Shown here: one piece after another, positions 25,242 to 33,628 of the stretch
Layout: every line of letters begins with the position of its first letter
Numbering within the stretch: the first letter of the stretch is position 1
From: Actinoallomurus soli
GTDB lineage: Bacteria; Actinomycetota; Actinomycetes; Streptosporangiales; Streptosporangiaceae
Length of the DNA stretch: 64,000 bases
Direction of reading: 5' to 3'
Assembly: GCF_024055715.1 (NCBI RefSeq)
Contig: NZ_JAMXMV010000001.1
Coordinates: forward strand, 682,001 to 746,000
Made by a program: the position numbers and the translations under genes
The notes under the pieces: generated by a model
Seen by the model: only the letters and a program-made list of their open reading frames with translations
The model's database searches: none
What the model was told of the DNA's origin: nothing

Positions 25242-26939
25242 TCAGCGCAGCCTGGGACGGTCGATTCCCCGTGCCCGTCGCGCGGCGGCGGCGAGGGCCG
25301 TATGGGGGTCGGGGGCGGCGTGGGGCGCGCGCCACGCGATCACGTGATCGGGGCGGACCAGCAGGGCGCCGTGATCGCCGATGCCGCAGGCGTCGGCGGG
25401 CCGTGTCGTCGCCGAGGCGATCCGGTGGGGCAGGAGCGCCGCGTCGAGGAAGGCGCCGTGCGGATCCAGTCGCCGTGCGGCCCGTACCCAAGCGTGTCCT
25501 TCGGGTCCGGCGAGGAGCAGGTACCGGCCCTCGCGGACCAGGTCGAGCGTCGATGCGGGCTCGTCCTGGCCCGTGAGGGGCAGGTGCGGCAGCCGGGTGC
25601 CGGGCTCGCCGCGCCGGCGGTCCGGTTCGTCGGCCATCGCCGGGTCGCCTTCGGTCGTGGCGGGGTCGCCTTCGGCCGTCGCCGGGCCGCTGTCGGCCGG
25701 GTCCGTGCCCGGCATGGGGTAGCGGTAGCCGATGGCCACCGCCGCCTCACTGAGCAGCGGACGATCCTCGACCGGAACGCGGGCGCGGTGGCGGGCGCGC
25801 AGGAGCGCCTGGTCCACCGTGATCCGGCCAATCGCTCGGCGCTCGGGCTCGTAGTCCTCCAGCAGCCGCGGGTCGGCGTGGCCGCGCAGGACCGAGACCA
25901 GTTTGGCGGTGAGGTTCCAGGCGTCCTGGATCCCCGTGTTGGCGCCGAAGCCGCCGGTCGGCGGGGTGACGTGGACCGCGTCGCCGAGCAGGAAGACCCG
26001 GCCGGCGCGGTAGGAGTCGGCCACCCAGGCGCCCATCTGCCAGGGGCGGCTCCCGGTGAGCGTGAAACGCGACGGCGGCAGCCCGAGGGCGCGGGAGACG
26101 ATCCCACCGCATCGCCGGGCGTCGAACGCCGCCGGATCGGTGAGTGCGGGATCGTAGGTCACCGACACGGTCCCGCGGTCCTGCGCGGTGTTCCAGGACA
26201 GGAACGCCTGCTCGGGCGGGCCGGTGAAGGCCAGGGCGAGCCGACGGCCCTCGAGCAGCCGGCGCAGGTCGGCCTCGAAGCCGATCTCCATGATGTGCGC
26301 GATCACCTCGGTGCCGCTGCGCCCGATGCCCAGGCTCTCGCGTACGGCGCTGCCGTTCCCGTCCGCGGCCAGCAGGTAGTCGGCCGTCACGGTGTACGTG
26401 CTGCCGTCGGCGTGGCGTATCGACGCCTCGACGTGGTCCTCGTGCCGGCGCAGTCGGAGGAGGCGGTGGCCGAACCGCAGGTCGGCCCCTGCGGCGAGGG
26501 CGTGCGCGCGAACCACCTCCTCCAGGTCGGCCTGCTTGACGAAGGCGCTGGGGCAGGGGGAGACGCCGCTGAAGTCCTCCGCGGCCGGCAGCCGCCAGCG
26601 CCGCAACTCCGGACCGGCGAGCGAGGCGACCACCGCGGCGTGGTCGGCCGGCGGGAGGCGGCGTTGGACGGCATAGACGTCCTGGTCGGCCCCGACGGAG
26701 CGGTACGCCTCCATCGTGCGCGGATAGAACAGCTTGGCGCGCGGCCGGGTCGAGACCGCGGTGTGCTTCTCGACCAGGACGGGGCTGATGCCGCGGGCCG
26801 CGAGGAACAGCGCGGCCGAAGCCCCCACGATGCTGCCGCCCACGATCAGAACGGGAACACGGGCGGGCGACGGCGGATCGGCGGTGACCGGAGCGGTCCC
26901 GCTCCCCGCCCTGGCCGCCGCGCTGCCGGGTTCGGACAT
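25242..26939 (-). CDS. FAD-dependent aromatic monooxygenase (PheA/TfdB-like)
   Basis: The 565-residue flavoprotein hydroxylase has the dinucleotide motif VLIVGGSIVGASAALFLAARG near residue 30, a DG-type loop (LLAADGNGSAVRESLG) and the flavin motif GRVFLLGDAVHVTPPTGGFGANTG. The C-terminal thioredoxin-like domain of this family follows a Pro/Asp/Glu-rich insertion with repeated EGDPA units near residue 425. Substrate may be a phenol or polyketide. It is divergent from a TetR gene with an operator between, so it is probably repressed by it and induced by an aromatic compound. Confidence 0.87.
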   Translation of the reverse strand: MSEPGSAAARAGSGTAPVTADPPSPARVPVLIVGGSIVGASAALFLAARGISPVLVEKHTAVSTRPRAKLFYPRTMEAYRSVGADQDVYAVQRRLPPADHAAVVASLAGPELRRWRLPAAEDFSGVSPCPSAFVKQADLEEVVRAHALAAGADLRFGHRLLRLRRHEDHVEASIRHADGSTYTVTADYLLAADGNGSAVRESLGIGRSGTEVIAHIMEIGFEADLRRLLEGRRLALAFTGPPEQAFLSWNTAQDRGTVSVTYDPALTDPAAFDARRCGGIVSRALGLPPSRFTLTGSRPWQMGAWVADSYRAGRVFLLGDAVHVTPPTGGFGANTGIQDAWNLTAKLVSVLRGHADPRLLEDYEPERRAIGRITVDQALLRARHRARVPVEDRPLLSEAAVAIGYRYPMPGTDPADSGPATAEGDPATTEGDPAMADEPDRRRGEPGTRLPHLPLTGQDEPASTLDLVREGRYLLLAGPEGHAWVRAARRLDPHGAFLDAALLPHRIASATTRPADACGIGDHGALLVRPDHVIAWRAPHAAPDPHTALAAAARRARGIDRPRLR

Positions 26940-26960
26940 GAGAACTCCTAAAACGAATCA

Positions 26961-27015
26961 GAACAGGTCTGTTCCATTATTGCCGCATACCCGGAACCGA
27001 ACGCAACAGCTCTGT
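26961..27015. promoter_or_regulatory. TetR operators between monooxygenase and regulator
   Basis: GAACAG and CTGTTC form a perfect palindrome around GT at 26961-26974. A related weaker copy (ACAG-CT-CTGT) lies at 27006-27015. Both sit in the 88-bp divergent gap between 26939 and 27028, the usual place for TetR autoregulation and repression of the neighbour. Confidence 0.65.
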
Positions 27016-27027
27016 ATCGTTACCGGG

Positions 27028-27636
27028 GTGAACGCGGAGACTCCGGGCCGTCGCGGCGGACGGCGGCGCGACCCTGCCACCGACTCGGCCATCATCGACG
27101 CGGTCCTCGACATGGTCGCCGCGGGCGCCACCCTCACCGGTCTGTCCCTTGTGGCCATCGCCAAGCAGGCCGGAGTCTCACGCAACAGCGTCTACCGGCG
27201 CTGGAAGACCAAGGACGAGCTCTACCTCGACGTGCTGGAGACGATCAACGAGCGACGGCCCGCGCCGACCGGCTCCGACCTCCGTGAAGACCTGGCCGTC
27301 CTTCTGCGGGCACTGGCCGAACGCGTCGTCGACGAGCGGGCCAGCAGCATGCTGCGCGCCCTCAACGCCGAGGCCGCGGCCTTCCCCCGGCTGCACAGCC
27401 GCTACTTCGAGGAGATCGTCGCTCCCCGCCGGGAGGCCATGAACCAGGTCCTGCGGCGCGGCGTGGAGCGAGGAGAGATCCGCGCGGACGTCGACCCGGA
27501 CCTGATCTCCGAACTCCTCGTCTCACCTCTCCTCGCCCGCATGGCCTCGGGCAGCACCGACCGGCTCGACCCCGAGCGGACCGGCCGGCAGATCATCGCT
27601 CTCGTCCTCGACGGCGCGGCGGCCCCGCGGAGCTAG
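27028..27636 (+). CDS. TetR-family regulator of the FAD monooxygenase
   Basis: The 202-residue protein starts with a basic arm (RRGGRRRDP) and a TetR HTH (LTGLSLVAIAKQAGVSRNSVYRRWKTKDELYLDVL). Its C-terminal domain is of the TetR_C_11/AcrR-like type (RYFEEIVAPRREAMNQVLRRGVERGEIRADVD). GTG 27028 is chosen because the operator region lies upstream. Divergence from 25242-26939 suggests it controls that gene and itself. Confidence 0.85.
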   Translation: MNAETPGRRGGRRRDPATDSAIIDAVLDMVAAGATLTGLSLVAIAKQAGVSRNSVYRRWKTKDELYLDVLETINERRPAPTGSDLREDLAVLLRALAERVVDERASSMLRALNAEAAAFPRLHSRYFEEIVAPRREAMNQVLRRGVERGEIRADVDPDLISELLVSPLLARMASGSTDRLDPERTGRQIIALVLDGAAAPRS

Positions 27637-27682
27637 ACCCGGGCGGCCCCAGGGGCGCCGTCACATTCCCCCGCCGGGATCA

Positions 27683-27697
27683 GTCATTCCCAATGAC
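27683..27697. promoter_or_regulatory. Inverted repeat before the AhpD-like gene
   Basis: GTCATT and AATGAC form a perfect 6-bp inverted repeat around CCC, 35 bp before ATG 27733. It looks like an operator for a small dimeric regulator, which is not identified. Confidence 0.45.
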
Positions 27698-27732
27698 CGC
27701 ACACCTGCGCGAGCGCGACCAAGGAGAACATC

Positions 27733-28185
27733 ATGGAAGCTCGCATGAAGAACCCGGCGATGGTCCTCGACGCCGTCCCCTCCATCCAGGAGATGAACAA
27801 GGCCATCTACTCCGGCGGGGTTCCGCCGACGATCCTGGAGCTCGTCCACCTGCGCGCCAGCCAGATCAACGGCTGCGCCGCCTGCGTCGACTCGGGCACC
27901 AAGGGCGCCAGAAGGGCCGGCGAGAGCGAGGAGCGGCTCTTCGCCGTCTCCGTCTGGCGGGACTCGCCGCTGTTCACGGACGCCGAGCGGGCCGCGCTGG
28001 CGCTCGCCGAATCCGCCACCCGCCTCGCCGACACCCCCGACGCCGTCCCGGACCAGGTGTGGGAGACGGCCGCCGAGCACTTCGACGAGCGGGGTCTCGC
28101 GTCCCTGGTGCTGATGATCGCCCTGACCAACTTCTACAACCGGCTCAACGTCACCACGAAACAGGTGCCGGGGGCCTGGGGCTGA
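27733..28185 (+). CDS. Carboxymuconolactone decarboxylase/AhpD-like protein
   Basis: The 150-residue protein has the CMD/AhpD fold with the redox motif NGCAACVDSGTK (CxxC) near residue 50 and the family helix LELVHLRASQINGC. Such proteins are thiol peroxidase/reductase components rather than true decarboxylases when CxxC is present. ATG 27733 has AAGGAG upstream. The gene stands alone between a TetR gene and a convergent hydrolase. Oxidative defence is inferred from the motif. Confidence 0.87.
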   Translation: MEARMKNPAMVLDAVPSIQEMNKAIYSGGVPPTILELVHLRASQINGCAACVDSGTKGARRAGESEERLFAVSVWRDSPLFTDAERAALALAESATRLADTPDAVPDQVWETAAEHFDERGLASLVLMIALTNFYNRLNVTTKQVPGAWG

Positions 28186-28308
28186 GCCCCGCCGGGCGCG
28201 ACCGGGCCCCGTCGAGGTGCCCGGCCGCGTTCGCAGGCGTGCGCCGAGGCTCTCCGTCGTGTCGATGACGAGGATCCTCGGCGCCGACCCCGGAGCCGGT
28301 GGCGATCG

Positions 28309-29037
28309 TCAGCACAGATGCCGCGTGAAGAACCTCAGCGAGTCCTCCAATTCGAACGACGGCACCTCCCCGTGCCCACCGGGGTTGGCGTGCAGTGTCT
28401 TCTCCGCCGAGGCCAAAGCGTCGAACAGGGCCAGGCTCTGATCCCGGGGCACCATCCGGTCGTCCCACTGGACCAGGAACCGCACCGGCACAGTGATCCG
28501 CGCGGCGTCTTCGGCCAGCCCGTGAACACCGAGCAGGCCCAGCAGCGCGGCGCGGATCCGAGGCTCTGCGGCGACGAGCGGGATGCCGAGCCCGCAGCCC
28601 ATCGACATGCCGCAGTAGCCCACCGGGCCGGCGCCGACCTGGTCGAGGCGCTGGACGGCGGTCAGGACCGCCTGCCAGTCCGCGACGGCCCGACCGGCCA
28701 GATGGGCGTGCATGCCGGCGACCAGCGCGCCCAGATCCTCACCGGCGGCCATCCCGGATCGCAGCGCGGCTGCGATCCGGCCGAACTCCTCGGTCCTGGG
28801 CCGCTCGCCGTGGTCGGGCGCGTCGATCGCGACGACCGCGAAACCCTCGGCGGCGTAGCGACGCGCGCGGGTCACGACGCCGGGGGCCGTCTTGTGCCGG
28901 CCGCCGCCGTGGCCGATCAGAATCAGGGCGCGAGCACCGCGGGAGTCTTCCGGCGTCCACAGCACGCCGGGAATCTCGTCGAGGATGAAGAACCGTTCGG
29001 TGACGCCGTCCGACGACGCCTGGGAGGTGAAGCGCAT
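28309..29037 (-). CDS. Dienelactone hydrolase/acyl-peptidase-like alpha/beta hydrolase
   Basis: The 242-residue hydrolase has an oxyanion-type GHGGGRHK, the nucleophile elbow GYCGMSMGCGLG (Ser in GMSMG), an Asp in QWDDRMVP and a His in GGHGEVP. This is the full triad order of the DLH clan. ATG 29037 is chosen because the family core begins soon after; the longer frame to 29178 is unconserved and no strong Shine-Dalgarno is visible. No signal peptide. Substrate unknown. Confidence 0.83.
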   Translation of the reverse strand: MRFTSQASSDGVTERFFILDEIPGVLWTPEDSRGARALILIGHGGGRHKTAPGVVTRARRYAAEGFAVVAIDAPDHGERPRTEEFGRIAAALRSGMAAGEDLGALVAGMHAHLAGRAVADWQAVLTAVQRLDQVGAGPVGYCGMSMGCGLGIPLVAAEPRIRAALLGLLGVHGLAEDAARITVPVRFLVQWDDRMVPRDQSLALFDALASAEKTLHANPGGHGEVPSFELEDSLRFFTRHLC

Positions 29038-29188
29038 CAGCGTTCCACGCCTTTCGGGATGCCTTGCGCGGGCGCTCCCTAGGCCATGCGAAGGAGGGAG
29101 CCCCGACCTGTCACAGCGTTGATCGGTCTCACCTCCTCGAATGCGCAGTGGTGCACGGCGACGCCGAAGGTACCACAAAGATCAGCCT

Positions 29189-30850
29189 TCACACCTTGCC
29201 CGGATGAACGTCGTCCGATGGGTCTACGTGCCCGGACTCGTCGGCCGGGGCCGCCGCGCTCTTGGGAGATGCCTTGACGGCCGGGCGGGCGGGGATCGCG
29301 GCGGAGGACAGGGACTGCTGCATCCGAGACAGGGGCCGTCCCTCAGACAGGGGTCGCGCCGGGGACGTCTTCACCGGCGACAGGGCGACGGTCGTGTCCG
29401 CCCGGCGCAGCGGCGTGGCCGGCGTCCCCGGTGTGGTCCGCACCCTCCAGGGCACGGTGCCGTCCGGGGCACGCAGCTCGACGCCGTCGTCGCTCACGGT
29501 GAGCACGCTCCCCGGATGACCCGCCGTGCCGGTGGACCACACCACACGGCCCCGCCTGTCATAGAGGATGAGGTCGCCGTCCGCCTGCAGCACGCAGCAG
29601 GCGGTCTCGCGCCCATCGGTGCCGGAGGCCCATACGGCGCCCCGGCCCTCGTTGTCGTAGAGCACGATGTTGCCGTCGTCCTGGTGGACGAGCGTGTGGC
29701 GCCCGGACGGGGAGGTGAGCGACTGGCGGCCCAGGGTCTGCCCGGGCAGCATCCGGTCGCCGATCGCCGCCGGCCCCGCCGGCACCGTGACCTCGGCGGT
29801 GCCGGACGACCAGACCTCCGCGCCGGCGGCGTCCTCGATGGCGATGTCGCCGTCGTCGCGTACCACCAGCCGGGCGGCGGGCCCCCTGGCACCGGTGCAC
29901 CAGATCCGCCGGCCGTCGGAGCCGAGCAGGGCCAGCCCATCGCTCGCGCGCAGCACGCAGTACGACCCGTACGCGCCGTCGGTGCCCGACGCCCACCACG
30001 GGTGCAGCCGCACGTTGTCGTAGAGCACGATGTTGCCGTCGTCCTGGTGGACGAGCGTGTAGCGCCCGGCCGGGGAGGTGAGCGACTGACGGCGCAGCGT
30101 CTGCCCGGCCCGCATCTCGTGGCCCTGCGCGAAGTCGCTCAGCGCGTGACCCGCCCTATCGCCCGGGGGCGTCTTGTCGTCCTCGCCGGCCTCATCGTCC
30201 TCGTCGTCGGTCAGGATGAAGAAGTCGGTGATGAAACAGGCGACCTCCCCGTCGGCGGTACGCCCGACCCAGGTCGGGTAGTGCCCGTCTCCGTCACCGG
30301 AGGAGAACACCACCAGGCGCGGCCTGCCCTCCTCATCGGTCAGCGTGCCGGGCGCGGTGGGGTCGGTGTCCCGGGCGTGGAGACTCGCCATCACCCGGTC
30401 GAGGTAGTCCTCGCCGTCCTCGCACAGCGCCGCGATACTCGCCGCGTCGACGAATCCGCCGGTGCCCCCATCGACGGGGTAGCCGAAGAACTCGTCGTCG
30501 CCCAGGGTGGAGACGTCCTGGCCCTCGTACACCGCCATCTCCCAGGAGACGACGGGCTCGTCCCGGATGACCAGCCGCGCCGCCGCGATCATGTCGTACG
30601 CGGCCGGGTCATCCGGCTCGCCGAACACGGCGAGCACCAGCTCCAGCGGGTAGCGGCCCGGCGGCACCCGCTGGACGAACCCGCCGTCCATCGCATCGAA
30701 CATGAACGGCTCGCCGGCGACGACCCGGCCGGACGGCAGCCACAGCGATGCGTCCCGCCGCAGCCGGACGGTGGCGACGTCGCCGCCGGGCAGCGTGTGA
30801 CGTGTGCCGGGGGCGAAGAGCCGTTCGAAGTCGGGGGCGGGCAACGGCAT
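29189..30850 (-). CDS. DUF4241 protein fused to bulb-type (mannose) lectin repeats
   Basis: The 553-residue protein starts with a DUF4241 domain (about 1-215; AYDMIAAARLVIRDEP, GDGDGHYPTWVGR, CFITDFFIL). An acidic linker follows. Bulb-lectin modules (about 230-480) carry the monocot mannose-binding signature HQDDGNIVLYDN twice plus a degenerate third. The end is a Pro/Ser/Ala-rich tail. ATG 30850 has AAGGAG 5 nt upstream. There is no signal peptide, so either it stays in the cytoplasm or leaves by another route. The two lectin signatures derive from a near-identical 95-bp duplication. A TetR remnant lies just upstream. Confidence 0.8.
   Translation of the reverse strand: MPLPAPDFERLFAPGTRHTLPGGDVATVRLRRDASLWLPSGRVVAGEPFMFDAMDGGFVQRVPPGRYPLELVLAVFGEPDDPAAYDMIAAARLVIRDEPVVSWEMAVYEGQDVSTLGDDEFFGYPVDGGTGGFVDAASIAALCEDGEDYLDRVMASLHARDTDPTAPGTLTDEEGRPRLVVFSSGDGDGHYPTWVGRTADGEVACFITDFFILTDDEDDEAGEDDKTPPGDRAGHALSDFAQGHEMRAGQTLRRQSLTSPAGRYTLVHQDDGNIVLYDNVRLHPWWASGTDGAYGSYCVLRASDGLALLGSDGRRIWCTGARGPAARLVVRDDGDIAIEDAAGAEVWSSGTAEVTVPAGPAAIGDRMLPGQTLGRQSLTSPSGRHTLVHQDDGNIVLYDNEGRGAVWASGTDGRETACCVLQADGDLILYDRRGRVVWSTGTAGHPGSVLTVSDDGVELRAPDGTVPWRVRTTPGTPATPLRRADTTVALSPVKTSPARPLSEGRPLSRMQQSLSSAAIPARPAVKASPKSAAAPADESGHVDPSDDVHPGKV
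29651..30108. repeat. 95-bp direct repeat pair in the lectin gene
   Basis: 29651-29745 and 30014-30108 are about 94% identical; the first ~48 bases are the same in both. The 363-bp offset keeps the frame (121 residues), so the copies are lectin modules from a recent duplication or gene conversion. Confidence 0.9.
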
Positions 30851-30951
30851 GAGCGCTCCTTCGGGGACGGAACCGGTACCGGTGACGCATGGCGGGGGCC
30901 GCCATCGGCTCGGGACCCTAGCGCCGGACTCCGACAGGCGCCGGGATCCGG

Positions 30952-31255
30952 CTAACCGGCGGCCGGTGTCCTCGCGACGAGAAGCCGGATCGCGTCGTCG
31001 ATGAGCGCCTCGCCCTGAGACGGCGAGACCCGCCGGGACGCGACGAGGGATGCGATGCCCTGGACGGTCGCGGAGAGCGGCAGCGTCAGCCGGCCCACGT
31101 CGCGTGCGTCGTACGCGCCGGCTTCGACGCCCCGCGTTCATCAGGTCGGTCATGGTGCCGAACAGGCGCTCCGCAGCGCTGTGAACCGTTTCCGAGGAGT
31201 CCTCCGGTCGAGCAGCGCCGGCTCCCTCACCGCGAACCTCAGGTACGCGGAGGCC
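30952..31255 (-). pseudogene. TetR regulator remnant, C-terminal part only
   Basis: Reading the minus strand, segments typical of a TetR WHG-type C-terminus appear in different frames. AYLRFAVREPALL comes first; SSETVHSAAERLFGTMTDLMNAG is in a second frame; EAGAYDARDVGRLTLPLSATVQGIASLVAS then runs to a TAG at 30952. At least two frameshifts separate them (near 31200 and 31130) and the DNA-binding N-terminus is absent. The 5' side ends at the inverted repeat 31256-31304. It may once have controlled the lectin gene. Confidence 0.7.
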
Positions 31256-31304
31256 GCCGCGTGGAGGGCGCGTACGGGGTCTTCGGACGCGCCCTCCACG
31301 CGGC
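31256..31304. repeat. Perfect 18-bp inverted repeat
   Basis: Two arms of 18 bp (31256-31273 and 31287-31304; arm contains GTGGAGGGCGCGT) are perfectly complementary around a 13-nt loop. There is no T-tract. One arm belongs to TetR-remnant coding sequence, so the other looks like an inverted copy made by a fold-back event rather than a designed terminator. Confidence 0.85.
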
Positions 31305-31521
31305 AGCAAGCGGGTCGCGTCGGCTCAGCCCGCGTCGGTCACGCGCCTCCGGGGCCCGCAGGCGCGGCGACCCGGGGTGCGGGTGTGCCAGTGCATCGAT
31401 CTCGAAGCCCAGATCGACGACACGACCCAGACCGACAACGGCTACGCGTTGGAGACCAACGTGCACTGCGGCTGAGTCATGAGCGCATCACTCAGGGCCG
31501 CCCGCAACAGGTGGGCGGACG
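31305..31521. other. Gap without a supported gene
   Basis: No intact gene is visible. On the plus strand a short frame ends at 31475 with NGYALETNVHCG before its TGA and reads like the tail of a lost protein, but no family is recognised. The start region of the next gene has AGGTGGG near 31510. Confidence 0.4.
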
Positions 31522-33453
31522 ATGGTGCGGATCAGTGATGATGTCGCCATGGCCGTCCACCTTCGGAGCCGACTGCAGCAGACCGCCGCCGCCGGAACAC
31601 TCCTCGACCTGCGAACCGGCGATGCCCGGCAGGACGATCCCGCTCGCGGAACGATCTGGGGGGCCGAGCGGTCCGTGCACGCCGATGTGCTGATCGACCT
31701 GCTCACGGGACAACGGACGCCCCCAGGCGGCCGGCTGCGGGCGGTGAAGCTGCGCGGTGCCCGCATCACCGGCAGCCTCGATCTCTCGGCGGTGGAGTCG
31801 CCCTGCCAGCTGGCGCTGGCCGACTGCCATTTCGAGCAGCCGGTCAGCCTGCGTGAGGCCGGCGCACCGGCGATCCGCCTGCCCGGCTGCCACCTTCCCG
31901 GACTCACCGCCGACCAGGTGCGCACCACCGGTGATCTCGATCTCGACGGCATCATCGCCGAAGGCGCCGTCACCCTGAACGGCGCCCGCATCGGCGGCCG
32001 GCTCTCTTTGGCCGGTGCCCGGTTGTCCAACCCCGGCGGATACGCGCTGACCGCCGACGGACTCACCGTCGACCACGATCTGGACTGCAAGGGCGGGTTC
32101 AGCGCCGACGGGAAGGTCAACCTGCGCGGTGCCGCGATCGGCGGCACTCTCTACCTGACGGGGGCGCATCTCAGCGCTTCCGGCACCGAAGCACTGACCG
32201 CCGCCAGGCTCACCGTCGGTCACGACATGTTCTGCGAAGAGCTCACCGCGGACGGAGAGGTCCGTCTCCCCGGTGCCCGCATCGGCGGCCGACTCGACCT
32301 GAGCCGGGCGCGCCTGACCAACTCCGGCGCCACCGCACTGACCGCCGATCGGCTCAGCGTCGACGACGGCGTGCTGAGCGAAGGGCTCACGGCCGAGGGC
32401 CGGGTACGCCTTCCCGGCGCCCGCATCGGCGGGGATCTGGTCCTGGCCGGTGCCCGTCTGGCCAACCCCGGCGCGACCGCGTTGTTCGCCGACTCCCTCA
32501 CCGTTGAGGGGGGCATGTCCTGCGCGAACGGATTCACGGCCCAGGGAGAGGTCCGCATGCTCAGCGCCCGCATCGGCGAGGTGTTCTCCCTCGAAGGCGC
32601 CACCATCTCCAACCCGGGCGGCCGGGCCTTCTACGCCTTCCGGCTGACCGTGGGCAACGACCTGTACTGCCGACGTGGGTTCAGCGCGGAAGGCGAGATC
32701 CAACTGTCCGGCGCCCGCATCGGCGGCCTGCTCCACCTGGCCGAATCCAGCCTGTCCAACCCGGGTGGGCAGGCGCTGGACCTGGAAGGCGTCAGGGCCA
32801 CGGGGCTGTTGCTGCTGCCGCGCCGGCGACCCGACGGCATCATCAACCTCACCAACGCCCAGGTCGACATCCTCTACGACGAGCCGGGATCATGGCCCAC
32901 CACCGTGCGCTTGCACGGATTCGCCTACAACGCCCTCGCGAACCACGAGATCGACGTACGGGATCGGCTCCGCTGGCTGACCCGGCACCCCGGCGGTTAC
33001 GTCCCCCAGATCTACGACCAGCTCGCCGCCGCCTACCGGCGCGCCGGAGACGAACAGGCGGCGCGCAAGGTCGCGGTCGCCAAGCAGCGGCGGCGCCGCG
33101 CGGTGCTCAACCCGGCGGGCAGGCTGGCGAACTGGCTGCTGTATCTCACCGTCGGCTACGGCTACCGCACCTGGCTGGCCGCCATCTGGCTGGCCGGCCT
33201 GCTCGCCTTCGGCACCGGGGTCTTCACCGACGCCTACCCCCACGACCTGACCCGCGTCGATGCGCACGCCTCGGGCTTCAACGCCTTCGGCTACACCCTC
33301 GACACGTTGTTGCCGATCGTGGACCTCGGCCAGCAGAAGGGCTGGCAGGCCCACGGCGCCGCCATGTACTGGTCGTGGGGGTTCACCGCGGCCGGATGGA
33401 TCCTCACCACCGCGGTCGTCGCCGGACTGACCGGCATTCTGAAACGCGACTAG
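31522..33453 (+). CDS. Large repeat-rich membrane protein (beta-helix-like repeats plus C-terminal TMs)
   Basis: The 643-residue protein has six or so ~45-residue repeats from about residue 65 to 430. Each holds VxLxGARIGGxLxLxGARLxNPGGxALxAD-like elements, resembling pentapeptide-type right-handed beta helices. After a basic cytoplasmic-looking stretch (near 520), hydrophobic segments follow (LLYLTVGYGYRTWLAAIWLAGLLAFG and a final one at the C-terminus). Similar actinomycete proteins are labelled membrane-associated oxidoreductase, but I see no redox motif and do not adopt that name. ATG 31522 or 31549 are possible starts. It stands alone. Confidence 0.8.
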   Translation: MVRISDDVAMAVHLRSRLQQTAAAGTLLDLRTGDARQDDPARGTIWGAERSVHADVLIDLLTGQRTPPGGRLRAVKLRGARITGSLDLSAVESPCQLALADCHFEQPVSLREAGAPAIRLPGCHLPGLTADQVRTTGDLDLDGIIAEGAVTLNGARIGGRLSLAGARLSNPGGYALTADGLTVDHDLDCKGGFSADGKVNLRGAAIGGTLYLTGAHLSASGTEALTAARLTVGHDMFCEELTADGEVRLPGARIGGRLDLSRARLTNSGATALTADRLSVDDGVLSEGLTAEGRVRLPGARIGGDLVLAGARLANPGATALFADSLTVEGGMSCANGFTAQGEVRMLSARIGEVFSLEGATISNPGGRAFYAFRLTVGNDLYCRRGFSAEGEIQLSGARIGGLLHLAESSLSNPGGQALDLEGVRATGLLLLPRRRPDGIINLTNAQVDILYDEPGSWPTTVRLHGFAYNALANHEIDVRDRLRWLTRHPGGYVPQIYDQLAAAYRRAGDEQAARKVAVAKQRRRRAVLNPAGRLANWLLYLTVGYGYRTWLAAIWLAGLLAFGTGVFTDAYPHDLTRVDAHASGFNAFGYTLDTLLPIVDLGQQKGWQAHGAAMYWSWGFTAAGWILTTAVVAGLTGILKRD

Positions 33454-33628
33454 CCATCCCCGGATCGCGCGGCACCCGAGACCCGATGCACGGAGCAGCG
33501 CCTTCAAGCCGTCTCCGACCACCACGAGCGTGATCAGGCGCACGCATGGGCTGGGCGCTGGACGCGACGGGCCGCTCGACCGGCAGAGTCATCGTCCCGT
33601 CCGCCCTCCTTCCTCGATGAGCCCGGCG

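Noticed and set aside
31261-31482. Short plus-strand frames in the 31.0-31.5 kb gap
   Set aside because: They run through the inverted repeat and the TetR remnant, with Arg/Ser-rich products and no ribosome binding site.
31522-33453. Membrane-associated oxidoreductase label
   Set aside because: This name is common for similar proteins, but no FAD, NAD or metal motif is visible, so it was left as a repeat protein of unknown role.
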